Origin: Gammaproteobacteria bacterium
GTDB taxonomy: Bacteria > Pseudomonadota > Gammaproteobacteria > UBA6429 > Thiohalophilaceae
NCBI GenBank assembly: GCA_016125505.1
Contig: WGLP01000007.1
Location: 62,001-126,000 of the forward strand
Length of the DNA stretch: 64,000 bases
Reading direction: 5' to 3'
The notes under the pieces were generated by a model. It saw nothing but the letters and a program-made list of their open reading frames with translations. It was not told the DNA's origin and did no database searches. Both the position numbers and the translations under genes were made by a program. Positions 1 to 8,249 of the stretch are shown here, in pieces (within the stretch, counting starts at the first letter, position 1; every line of letters starts with the position of its first letter).

Positions 1-18
1 GCCTTTGTGATTGATGAA

Positions 19-1125
19 TTACCCTTTGCAATCGGCCGGACGCGGCCGCTGCTCGCAATACGGCCGCGGGCCATAGCGATAGGCAGGTCCGTAATCCGGC
101 AGCTTGTGCCGGGTACCGTCACGCACGGTGTCGTTGCCAGTCTCGGGCATCAGGATGAGATACCACCGCTGCATGCCGGACAAATATTGAAACGCGTAGC
201 GGTAGCTGACGGTTTCGAGTTTGCGCGGCTTCGCTTCGCCGATCTGCTGACCGTTGGGATCGCGCAATATCAGCAGCGATTGGGCCGGCATGATGTTGAG
301 TGTCTTGTCCGTTTGCCGGTAGTTGCCGCGCTCCTCGATGACCCAGTATTCCTTGTGCTTTTGCAGCGACCAGAATTCATTAACAAACGTGTAGGTGCCA
401 TCGGGCATGAAGCGGTAGGACCACTTGGTCGCGCCCTGCGAACCGATCTTGGCGATCTCCGCGCCGCTCAGGTTTGTCCCCCAGTGCGAGTAACTGGCTT
501 CGGAGTGATACCACTCGTGTGCTGTCAGCGACGACGGGTTTGCGCCAGTCTGGGTGGTGGCGGATGCGGGCGGTGGCGTCGTTACCACGGCAGGCGGCTG
601 CAAATGTATGCTGGCCAGGAACTTGTCGATCTGCGGCCGGTACATGTCATCGTTGTAGGTGATCAGTACGGTCACCTTGACGCCGTAGCCGGTGAACACA
701 CTCATCAGGTCCACGAAGTTGCGCTGCTGTTCGGTCCAGGCCTTGGCCGCGCCCATCGTCATCTTCCAGCCGCCAGGCCAGTCGACGGTTTCCGTCTTCA
801 ACTCGCCGGTGACGCGATGGTTGCGCGCCACCAGGTCCTGCCAGTCTGCCTGGAAATCCTGCGTGGGATTGCCGCTGCCAGGCACGCTTTTGAAAATGCC
901 GTAGACCACGTACGTGGTCGGCGTGTTATCGGTAAAGGAGATATTTTGTGATCCTTCGGTGCGCGTGCCCGGCGGTGGAGCAAAGGTGATGAGATCGAAT
1001 GTGTCGGCGGAGGCCGGTATGGCCAGACCAAGTGCCAGCACGAGCGCGCAAATTCCTTGCAGCGCGTGAAGACACGAATGCCGGCGCTTCTGCATTGCCC
1101 GATACAAGTATGAATTCAGCTGCAT
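19..1125 (-). CDS. Exported protein, DTFDL-type family, copy 1
   Basis: Not a family I recognise. About 368 residues with a signal peptide (hydrophobic ALVLALGLAIPASA, cleavage before DTFDL). The N-terminal 150 residues after cleavage closely match the protein at 5937-6962, sharing DTFDL, PGSG, QDFQ, TGELKTETVDWPGG and TYNDDMYRP. After a Pro/Thr linker comes a second region with alternating Trp/Tyr/Phe and Gly (HEWYHSEAS, YRFMPDGTY, WVIEERGNY), which could be a small beta-barrel of lipocalin type; that is inference. It is the last gene of the seven-gene exported-protein operon. The start at 1125 is chosen because AGGAAGGA lies just upstream; an ATG at 1137 would place this motif inside the coding sequence. 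Probably periplasmic. Confidence 0.75.
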   Translation of the reverse strand: MQLNSYLYRAMQKRRHSCLHALQGICALVLALGLAIPASADTFDLITFAPPPGTRTEGSQNISFTDNTPTTYVVYGIFKSVPGSGNPTQDFQADWQDLVARNHRVTGELKTETVDWPGGWKMTMGAAKAWTEQQRNFVDLMSVFTGYGVKVTVLITYNDDMYRPQIDKFLASIHLQPPAVVTTPPPASATTQTGANPSSLTAHEWYHSEASYSHWGTNLSGAEIAKIGSQGATKWSYRFMPDGTYTFVNEFWSLQKHKEYWVIEERGNYRQTDKTLNIMPAQSLLILRDPNGQQIGEAKPRKLETVSYRYAFQYLSGMQRWYLILMPETGNDTVRDGTRHKLPDYGPAYRYGPRPYCEQRPRPADCKG

Positions 1126-1180
1126 ATCCTTCCTCATTGGGTCAATCGTTCAGTTTTAATTTCATGATCAGGCGTCTCCG

Positions 1181-3211
1181 TCAGAACGCCGGCAAGCCAA
1201 GGGGGCCACGAATGGTGATTAAGATCCTGTAGCGGACGCCGCACCCGCCCATCATCCAGGCGTCAGTCCACCAATGCACCTTTACATAGGGTGAATCCGT
1301 ATCGGGACGAAATTCCGCGATGGCCACATTGCTGGCACTGCAGTCTCGATACCACCCAGAAACACTCCAGGGACTGGTTACTTTTGCCGAGATCACCTTC
1401 CATCCATTTTTGAGGCGGGCTTGCAGGTAAAACTCGTCATCTTCCCGATTCCCGAAAAACCAGTCAGCCACATGATTGACTGACTTTGTCCTGCGATCGA
1501 AATCTTTTTCCGCGTTGAAGACTTTCGAATCCACCAGAAAACCCGCCGACATCGTCGGAATTTCCAGAACGGCGGTCGTTAAGATGAAGTAATGAAATGG
1601 TTGCTGAGCCGATACCACACCATCGCTGCGAGAGACATACAGCATGGTGTTCTGAGGCATACTTATCCAGGGCACCTTTACAATGATCTCGTTTGGCGAC
1701 CAGGCATAGACAGGCATTTTTTCCTTTTTAGGGTGATATTTGCTGTTAATGTCGTAGTTCATATAGACCTTGCCTGGCGTAGTACCAAACCCGCTGCCCT
1801 TGATCCACACGGGTGTCCCGCTATCCCCTTTATTCACGCTTAAAGAATTGATCACGGGCGGGACGACCGCCGTCGCCGCGCTGCCCCACGCGCCCGGCTG
1901 CATTGCGGGAGATCCCTGGCTCGCGCCTGGACTCGCTGGTATTTCAGACTCTGCGAGCACGTTAGCTTCTCCGCCTGCCTTGATACTCAGCTCCATGTTT
2001 TTCTGAGCGGCGACGGGCAGGCTGGAACGCATGGCGTCGAGTTGGGCCAGGTGAGCGGATGCCCGCTCCTGCTTGAGTTCGGCCTTTGCCTGGGCCAGCG
2101 AGTCGGAGGCCGGTACCACTTGCAGAATATGTTGCTGCGTCTTCGCCTGTTGCATGTGCGCATTCACCTGGGCTTGTACCACCTTGGCATCCGCAGGCGG
2201 GTGCTGGACCCGAATGCTGCCACTAATTACTGACGCAAACTTAGATCGCGTGGTCTTGTCGCCTGCCGGTGACTGAGCCGAACTGATGGTGGCCGCCCAC
2301 AGGATGCCTTTCTGCAGATCCGCCGCGGTGATGGAATAATTGATGTCCAGTTTGCCATGGCCTTGCCAGTCCATCACGGCACCGCCCGGCTTGGTCAGGC
2401 GCAGTGTGAATGGCGCACCCTGCGCTTGCACGCTGATGCTAATAGGGCCGGCTTGTCCCGCAGCAAAACCAAAGCTGGCGCGTTCGTTCGCGGCAAGTTC
2501 AAACTGCTGTGGCCAGGCTGGTTCTTTACTCGTCTCCGTCGTCGCGTCTGATGTTGGTGTCGTTGCCGGTGCCACCGCCGGCGCAACGGATTGCTGACGC
2601 GGTGATTTATGCATTGCGCCCATCTGTATTTGATCGCCGACCAACTGCACTGCGTCGATCTGCTTCCAGCCCTTGGCGGCCGGTGTGTTGAGTGTCAGCT
2701 TCACGCGTTGTACGGCAAACGCGGTCTTGGGAAAACGCACCACGAACCAGGCGATCTGATCCTTCGCGTAGCTGTTCGGATCGCGGCCTTGCCACAATAC
2801 CTCGGTTGCACCGTCCGCCGCGATCGCTTCGATCTGCACGATGGTCCCCGGGTTGAAACTTTGCCGCACGCGCAGTTCAGTGGCGTACACCGCGTTGGGA
2901 TAGGTCAGCTCCAGCCATTCCGGTTGTCGTTCGGCGGTACTCGGGCTCCAGGCGCGCTTGTCATCCGCATAGGTCGGCACATCCGGTGCGCCGATTGCCT
3001 GTCTGGCGCTGTAGTCTGCCGGACGAAACTGTGAGCTCGCGCTGCCGTCACTCGCCCATTGGCCACGCGGATCGGCGAGGATGCTCGCGTCACTCAACTG
3101 ATTCCACGGTAGCACCGCGGCCTGGGTGTCTGGCGCCGCTGACGCGGCAATCGGCGTTGCTGCCAGCAGCGCCAGCAGGCTCAGCGACGCAAGACTGTCC
3201 GCACGCTTCAT
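1181..3211 (-). CDS. Exported protein with discoidin-like N-terminus and IPT/TIG domain
   Basis: A 676-residue exported protein of unknown function. Signal peptide residues 1-26 (cleavage after AASA). Residues about 50-195 look like a carbohydrate-binding or discoidin-like jelly roll (SARQAIGAPD, EWLELTYPNAVYATELRV, EIAADG-type strands). A Pro/Thr linker and a second beta-rich part follow, then an Ala/Gln-rich helical segment at about 340-410. An IPT/TIG fold occupies about 452-540 (INSLSVNKGDSGTPVWIKG, GSGFGTTPG, EIIVKVP). The last 120 residues hold RDCSAS and a GGCGVRYR pair of cysteines that could form a disulfide. Its ATG overlaps the TGA of the upstream DUF3617 gene (ATGA), so translation is probably coupled. 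The domains suggest binding to surface polysaccharide or protein, not catalysis. Confidence 0.75.
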   Translation of the reverse strand: MKRADSLASLSLLALLAATPIAASAAPDTQAAVLPWNQLSDASILADPRGQWASDGSASSQFRPADYSARQAIGAPDVPTYADDKRAWSPSTAERQPEWLELTYPNAVYATELRVRQSFNPGTIVQIEAIAADGATEVLWQGRDPNSYAKDQIAWFVVRFPKTAFAVQRVKLTLNTPAAKGWKQIDAVQLVGDQIQMGAMHKSPRQQSVAPAVAPATTPTSDATTETSKEPAWPQQFELAANERASFGFAAGQAGPISISVQAQGAPFTLRLTKPGGAVMDWQGHGKLDINYSITAADLQKGILWAATISSAQSPAGDKTTRSKFASVISGSIRVQHPPADAKVVQAQVNAHMQQAKTQQHILQVVPASDSLAQAKAELKQERASAHLAQLDAMRSSLPVAAQKNMELSIKAGGEANVLAESEIPASPGASQGSPAMQPGAWGSAATAVVPPVINSLSVNKGDSGTPVWIKGSGFGTTPGKVYMNYDINSKYHPKKEKMPVYAWSPNEIIVKVPWISMPQNTMLYVSRSDGVVSAQQPFHYFILTTAVLEIPTMSAGFLVDSKVFNAEKDFDRRTKSVNHVADWFFGNREDDEFYLQARLKNGWKVISAKVTSPWSVSGWYRDCSASNVAIAEFRPDTDSPYVKVHWWTDAWMMGGCGVRYRILITIRGPLGLPAF

Positions 3212-3642
3212 TTCGTTCCTGCAGGCGGCGTCTGCTTGGACGGGTCACAACTGCCCAGCTTCTTGCCGTTCGCCGTGACCGTCATTGCTTCACCGTCCTG
3301 TTTCATCGTGTAGCGGCCTTCGACACGGTCACCTTTGCGGGTGAACTTGCCTGACATTTCTCCCGGCTCGGGCGGACCGCAGACGATCACGAAACTGGTC
3401 GTGGCGCCAGTGACCTTGTGTTCTTTCACCTTGCAATTCTTTTCCACCGGCGGCGTGTTGCCCTCGCCGGGGCGGGTGCACACCTTGCTGGCAGGCAGGG
3501 GCATCTTCATGCCACCCATTTCGACGGTCATGGTGTATTCCCATTCTTCACCGGCGGGTGTGGCGGCGTTGGCGATACCCGCCACGGCGATGGTCAGGCC
3601 CGCGCCGGCCAGCGTGGCTAACACGATATTGGTCTTTTGCAT
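3208..3642 (-). CDS. DUF3617-family exported protein
   Basis: 144 residues. Signal peptide MQKTNIVLATLAGAGLTIAV with cleavage after ANA. The mature part has the usual DUF3617 layout: a Trp-Glu-Tyr strand (EEWEYTMTVEMGG), a Cys in KVCTRPGE, a second in KNCKVKEHK, then FVIVCGP and a final strand with GRYTMKQDGEAMTVTANGKKLGSC. Function of the family is unknown; members are small periplasmic beta proteins. The start at 3642 is fixed by AAGGAGAT eight bases upstream; in-frame starts further upstream would run into the preceding gene. It sits 28 bases after the large TPR protein and is coupled by ATGA to the next gene. A second DUF3617 member is at 63209-63628. Confidence 0.8.
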   Translation of the reverse strand: MQKTNIVLATLAGAGLTIAVAGIANAATPAGEEWEYTMTVEMGGMKMPLPASKVCTRPGEGNTPPVEKNCKVKEHKVTGATTSFVIVCGPPEPGEMSGKFTRKGDRVEGRYTMKQDGEAMTVTANGKKLGSCDPSKQTPPAGTK

Positions 3643-3670
3643 GTTGGTGATCTCCTTCATTTGAATTCGT

Positions 3671-5848
3671 TTAGAAAACACTGCGATCAAAATTGCCACT
3701 GGCGGACGCACTGGCGCCGCCGTTCCAGCTCCAGCTGCTGGTTACGTTGGTAGACACCTGGGAAGAGGCGCCGCCCGCATCGGTTTTACCGATTGTGCTG
3801 CTGGCGCTTGAGCCGGCACTGGCTTCAATGCGCACATCGGTAATGCCGGTACGATCGAATTCGACGCCCACCGTACCCTTGACGCTGACGCCGATTTCCA
3901 GCGGGCCTGCCCCGATCTTTTCGCCGCCCGCAACGATGTTGCCGGTGTCCTTGTCCGGGCCGATGTTGGCCTTGGCGCCCACACTGACGCCGCCGCTGGC
4001 GAGCCCCTTGTCGTCAAACTCGCCATGCGCACCGACGGTGACGGCCTCGATCTGCACTTCGGCCGAGGCGGAGAGCAAACGATCCTTGTTCAGGTCTTCG
4101 GTCCACTTGGCTGCCACCGGCACGAACGGTGCGTCGAATTTGGTTTCCATCTTGTTGCAGCGGGTCGTGATCGTGCCCACGCCAAGATTCAGCGTGGAGA
4201 TATATTCGCAATGGATATCGTCAAAATCCGCCAGCTTGCCTTTGCCGGGTTTTTTACCGTTATCACGTCCGCAGGCGTTCCAATAGCCGTGCAGCAGCGC
4301 ATCATACGTGCCACCCAGTTGTGCCGCGCTATGGTGGTTGGCTTGCAGCAGCGCATCGAGAAATTTGATCTTGTAATCCAGCTTGGCGATCTCGTAGGAC
4401 AGGTCAGTCATGCGGAACTGATCCAGGTAGGCGAGTTCGTTGATCTGGCGGCGTGAGAACTCCAGCAGCTCATTGCCGGCTTTCTCCAGTGGCGGGTTGG
4501 ACGTCTCAATATACTTGTCGATCGTGGGCACCAGTTGCGAACAGGAAAACTTCCTGTCATAGCCGCCCGGGTAGTTCGCGTACTTTTTCTCGCCCTCTGC
4601 ATTGATGGCATCGAGGCGCTGCTCCATTGTCTTGCGTGCCTGTTCCTCGATCTGTTGGGCTGCCCTCCATTGCGTGGTCAGGCGATCTGTCTCCCGTTTG
4701 GAATCCGCCAGCTCGAGTTTGACGAGTCGTTCTGCCTTGGCGGACAGCGGCCCGCGAAAGTATGCTTCCTTGATCCAGGCCTTCGAAGCAGCGTTGCGGT
4801 TGGCGGCCAGTTTTGCACTCTGTGAAGACAGCCGCTCACGCTCCGCATTTATATCCGCCTTGAATGATCGCCAGATCGGTGTAAGCACCGGCAATTGCGC
4901 AAAGCTCGTCGGATATGCCGGTGCCACAAAGCGCGACAAGCCCAGCGCGTCTTGCGGCATCGGCAGTGTCCAGCGCACATCATCATGGCTGGGCTTGTCA
5001 CCCAGCTTGGCGAGGCGCTGCGCCTTGTCTTCGCTGAAACCGCCGCGAATCGCCGCGCGCATCGAGGCCTGCGCGGCCTGCTTGTCACCGCGCGCCTCCT
5101 GGATGCGGGAGATCGTGACGTTGGCTTGCGGATGTGAGGGGTAACGCCGTACCGCAAGCGTAAGTACGCGTTCGGCTTCCTTGCTGTCGCCCAATTCAAA
5201 CCACGCCAGCCCGAGGTTGTTGAGTAGCGTCGCATTGTTCGGGTAACGCGCATTCAAGGTAACGAGGATGGGCATGGCCGCCTCAGGCACGCCCTCCATG
5301 GTCAGGAAGGCCGCCAGGTTGTTGAGATCCTCAGCACTGCCACTTGCCAGCGCGACCTTACCCATCAAATAGACAGCCTCCGGCCACGCGCCCCACGCGG
5401 CCAGACCGTTCGCTGCGGCGCGCAGTTTACGTAATGCATCCGGTTCTTTTGCCAGTGCACTTTCGATCTGCTGCGCGCGGCTGCGCGCCGTCGCGGATAA
5501 AGCCTTGGTAATCTTCGGCTGTAACGCGACCACATGCGCCTTGAGTTGCGCGCCACTCAATACGGATTTAGCCAGCGTGGCGTTGCGCGCTGCATTCGCC
5601 TTGGGTGCGGTAATCTCGTCATCGTCGGCACCCGGCGCCGCCTGTTGCGGCATCTGCTGACGGGCGTCTTCCAACAGCTTGCGCTGCTCCGGCGTGAGCT
5701 TGTTCATTTCCTGCTGCATCTGCTCCATCATCGCCTTCATCTCTTCCGGCGAGGGCATGCCTTGCGGTGTTTGCGCGCAGACGCTTGCCGCCAAGGAAAG
5801 CAGCACGGAGGAAAGCAAAGACTTGTGCATGGACGTCAAGATCTTCAT
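3671..5848 (-). CDS. Exported TPR protein with beta-rich C-terminus, copy 1
   Basis: About 725 residues, no family recognised. A signal peptide (LLSSVLLSLAASVCA) is followed by a Met/Gln-rich amphipathic helix containing LTPEQRKLLEDARQQ. Next come TPR-like helices at about 150-270 (AEDLNNLAAFL, NNATLLNNLGLAWFELGDSKEAERVLTLA in two parts, HPQANVTISRIQEARGDKQAAQASMRAAI), a long charged helical or coiled-coil stretch, and a Cys-containing segment (KFSCSQL, WNACGRD, DIHCEYIS, TTRCNK). The last 150 residues are strand-like (EVQIEAVTVGAHGEFD, GGVSVGAKANIG, GVSVKGTVGVEFDRTGITDV) and end in a terminal Phe (GNFDRSVF). This order is repeated almost exactly in the gene at 8250-10523. Start 5848 (MKILTS) precedes the signal; 5830 (MHKSLL) is an alternative. 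Confidence 0.8.
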   Translation of the reverse strand: MKILTSMHKSLLSSVLLSLAASVCAQTPQGMPSPEEMKAMMEQMQQEMNKLTPEQRKLLEDARQQMPQQAAPGADDDEITAPKANAARNATLAKSVLSGAQLKAHVVALQPKITKALSATARSRAQQIESALAKEPDALRKLRAAANGLAAWGAWPEAVYLMGKVALASGSAEDLNNLAAFLTMEGVPEAAMPILVTLNARYPNNATLLNNLGLAWFELGDSKEAERVLTLAVRRYPSHPQANVTISRIQEARGDKQAAQASMRAAIRGGFSEDKAQRLAKLGDKPSHDDVRWTLPMPQDALGLSRFVAPAYPTSFAQLPVLTPIWRSFKADINAERERLSSQSAKLAANRNAASKAWIKEAYFRGPLSAKAERLVKLELADSKRETDRLTTQWRAAQQIEEQARKTMEQRLDAINAEGEKKYANYPGGYDRKFSCSQLVPTIDKYIETSNPPLEKAGNELLEFSRRQINELAYLDQFRMTDLSYEIAKLDYKIKFLDALLQANHHSAAQLGGTYDALLHGYWNACGRDNGKKPGKGKLADFDDIHCEYISTLNLGVGTITTRCNKMETKFDAPFVPVAAKWTEDLNKDRLLSASAEVQIEAVTVGAHGEFDDKGLASGGVSVGAKANIGPDKDTGNIVAGGEKIGAGPLEIGVSVKGTVGVEFDRTGITDVRIEASAGSSASSTIGKTDAGGASSQVSTNVTSSWSWNGGASASASGNFDRSVF

Positions 5849-5936
5849 TGCGTGTTGACCCCGCTGGCAACCGAAAGGTTTGCAAGATAATGATGACAGC
5901 TTGAACCCGTGCCGCTGTTGCAATGTAGTGAGCTAC

Positions 5937-6962
5937 TCAACTTTTGCACTCCGCTGGCAAGGGTCGTTGCTCGCACGGTGATGGCGGTTCGTAGTAATAA
6001 GACTGGCCGTCACCGGCTCTGGAAAACATCTTGCCGTCGCGTTCAGTCGTTTTGCCCGATGTCGGCGTCAGGATAAGTGTCGGTTTATAGAGATCCTTGA
6101 AGGTGAACCGATAGGTCGCGGTCTCCAGCGCAACGGCTTCGGGCCCGCCTTTCATCTTGTCTGCCTTGTCGCGCAGGATCTTGGATGCCTTTTCTGGCTG
6201 GATCCGGAGCGTATTCCCCGTGACGGTATAGCGGCCTGTCTCCTCGATGAACCAGTAGTCCTGATAGTGATACTGTGACCACCACTCCTTGATGAAGCTG
6301 TAGCGGCCATTGGGCTGGAAGCGGTAGCGATAACGTACGTAGCCATCACCATTCCACGTGCTGGCGATCGATCGATACCACTCGTGCGATGTCAGCGACG
6401 ACGGATGCGCGCCAGTCTGTGTGTCAGCTGATGGCGGCGGAGCAACTGGTTGAGTCGATGAAACTGTGGGCGCTTGCAAGCGCAAGCTGGCCAGGAACTT
6501 GTCGATCTTCGGCCGGTACATGTCATCGTTGTAGGTGACCAGCACGGTCACCTTCATGCCGTAACCGGTAAACACACTCATCAGGTCCACGAAGTTACGT
6601 TGGGCCTCGGTCCAGGCCTTGGCCGCACCCATCGTCATCTTCCAGCCACCCGGCCAGTCAACGGTTTCCGTTTTCAACTCACCCGTGACGCGATGGTTTG
6701 GCAACACCAGGTCATGCCACTCCGTCTGGAAATCCTGCGCGGGGTCGCCGCTGCCGGGCACGCCTTTGAAAATACCGTAGATCACGAACGTGGTCGGTGT
6801 GCTTTCGATAAAGGTGAGGTTCTGTGCTACCTCGGTGCGCGAGCCTGCCGGTGGCGCAAAGGTCGTGAGGTCGAACGTGTCGGCGTGTGCCGACGCCATT
6901 GTCAGTGTCAGTAAAAGGATCAGGCCAATGCTCCGCACCAGTGAGGTAAATGTATTGATCAC
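5937..6962 (-). CDS. Exported protein, DTFDL-type family, copy 2
   Basis: 341 residues, paralogue of the gene at 19-1125. GTG start at 6962, preceded by GGAG at eight bases. Signal peptide SIGLILLLTLTMASAHA, cleavage before DTFDLTTFAPP. The first 150 mature residues are nearly the same as in copy 1 (QDFQTEWHDL, TGELKTETVDWPGGWKM, NFVDLMSVFTGYGMKV). The C-terminal region has diverged more but keeps the pattern HEWYRSIAST, YRYRFQPNGRYSF, WFIEETGRY and a final PCEQRPLPAECKS, which matches PCEQRPRPADCKG in copy 1 and suggests a conserved disulfide. It lies 16 bases downstream of the 415-residue protein and 88 bases upstream of TPR copy 1. Function unknown. Confidence 0.78.
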   Translation of the reverse strand: MINTFTSLVRSIGLILLLTLTMASAHADTFDLTTFAPPAGSRTEVAQNLTFIESTPTTFVIYGIFKGVPGSGDPAQDFQTEWHDLVLPNHRVTGELKTETVDWPGGWKMTMGAAKAWTEAQRNFVDLMSVFTGYGMKVTVLVTYNDDMYRPKIDKFLASLRLQAPTVSSTQPVAPPPSADTQTGAHPSSLTSHEWYRSIASTWNGDGYVRYRYRFQPNGRYSFIKEWWSQYHYQDYWFIEETGRYTVTGNTLRIQPEKASKILRDKADKMKGGPEAVALETATYRFTFKDLYKPTLILTPTSGKTTERDGKMFSRAGDGQSYYYEPPSPCEQRPLPAECKS

Positions 6963-6978
6963 GATAGTGACTCCATGT

Positions 6979-8226
6979 TTATTTCAGAAAGCGTTCGGCA
7001 AATGCCTTCCAGTCGGTCTGTTGCAGCAGTTGCAGATAAAGTGTTTGCGGAAAGCTGCCGCGTGCCGCGCGCTCAGAGATGTTGTGCAGTTCGCGCACGG
7101 AGGCAATACGCAAAGTTTCACGCGGCTGCTTGGGATCGAAGTAGTTAGGATCAAAGGCCATCAACGGAGAGGCACCCGCTGTGCCTGCGTCCACAATGTC
7201 CAGGAACTGCACGCCGCGACTGGGACGTAACCACGCCGGGGCGTTACGTTGCGTCTCCGTCATCGCGCTTAATTTTTTTTGCGCCTCGGCCACCGCGCCG
7301 GATAACGGGCTTGCCTTCTCCGCATCGGCCTTCAGGTCCTGCTCTTTGCGGCGATCCATGGCCTCATCCTTGCGCCGCACTTGCTCGGCCATGCTGGGAT
7401 GCGCCTTCTTCACATCGGCCTCGATCCTGGCGCGGCGTTTCGCCTTGCCTTCGGGGGAGATGAAGTCTTCGTAAGCCTTGCGTCGTTGCGTTGCCAGTGT
7501 GGCCTCGAAGCCCGTGCTCGATTTTTTATTGAATGCGATGAAGGCCTGCAGAGCGCGTTGCTGCGATACCGGCACGAATGGCAGGCGTCCGTTGCGGGTG
7601 ATCACGAGGCTGTTGCCAAGCAAGGGAAAGCCGGCGAATGTACCTTGCTGTTCGAGCGGACCAAACTCGCCCTTCGCATCCTGCATCCAGGTGCCGCCAC
7701 GGGGCGGGTAGACGTAGTTCAGTTCGATGCGGAAGGAAGGCGTTTCGCCGTGCGCTTCGGGAACGCCCTTGGCGTTCATGCGGATGTCACGCGCAGGCCA
7801 CACATATAAGGTGACACCACCGGTCAGCGGCGCCTGCTGCGGCCGATCTTCAAAACCGCCGACATTCAACATCGCGATATGGCCCGAGAATTCCGGGAAG
7901 AAACCTTGCGGTGTCTTCGCCAGCACGGGTGTCTGCTTCAGGAATTCGGTGATGGCGCGCATCTGGGTATCCCAGGTCTGTCCCTGCGCGGGAGTAATCC
8001 CGCCGCGCGTGAAGGTGCCGCGTGTGCGGTCATACTGGTTATCCCACGGCAGCCACTGACCGGCTGCACCGGACAAACTTACCGGGCGCGCGGCCGCGAG
8101 TGATGTGACCCAGGCCGGTGGCGGTTCGTCTTTTGCGTGCGCGGGGAGAGACACCCCGGCCAGCGTGGCAAATCCAAGTTGTGTCAACACAACGGCAAGC
8201 CGGAACGATAGTGGACGCAGACGCAT
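6979..8226 (-). CDS. Exported hypothetical protein, 415 residues
   Basis: No family recognised. The signal peptide ends at LPAHA, then KDEPPPAWVTSLAAARP. The start at 8226 is chosen for GAGGAGA seven bases upstream. The mature protein has a beta-rich first half (GQWLPWDNQYDRTRGTF, GHIAMLNVGGFEDRP, GGVTLYVWPARD, RIELNYVYPPRGGTW) followed by a highly charged helical middle (RRKAYEDFISPEGKAKRRARIEADV in parts, KDEAMDRRKEQDLKADAEKA), and ends with YLQLLQQTDWKAFAERFLK. It has no partner in the second module copy, where the DUF3617 and IPT/TIG genes stand instead. It is 23 bases downstream of TPR copy 2 and 16 bases upstream of the DTFDL copy 2, so it is almost certainly in the same transcript. Probably periplasmic. 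Confidence 0.72.
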   Translation of the reverse strand: MRLRPLSFRLAVVLTQLGFATLAGVSLPAHAKDEPPPAWVTSLAAARPVSLSGAAGQWLPWDNQYDRTRGTFTRGGITPAQGQTWDTQMRAITEFLKQTPVLAKTPQGFFPEFSGHIAMLNVGGFEDRPQQAPLTGGVTLYVWPARDIRMNAKGVPEAHGETPSFRIELNYVYPPRGGTWMQDAKGEFGPLEQQGTFAGFPLLGNSLVITRNGRLPFVPVSQQRALQAFIAFNKKSSTGFEATLATQRRKAYEDFISPEGKAKRRARIEADVKKAHPSMAEQVRRKDEAMDRRKEQDLKADAEKASPLSGAVAEAQKKLSAMTETQRNAPAWLRPSRGVQFLDIVDAGTAGASPLMAFDPNYFDPKQPRETLRIASVRELHNISERAARGSFPQTLYLQLLQQTDWKAFAERFLK

Positions 8227-8249
8227 CGTGAGATCTCCTCGTAAATGAT

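Noticed and set aside
7-951. 314-codon open frame on the plus strand
   Set aside because: It mirrors the exported DTFDL protein on the other strand, has no ribosome-binding site or recognisable domain, and the paralogue at 5937-6962 shows the same antisense frame, a by-product of codon bias.
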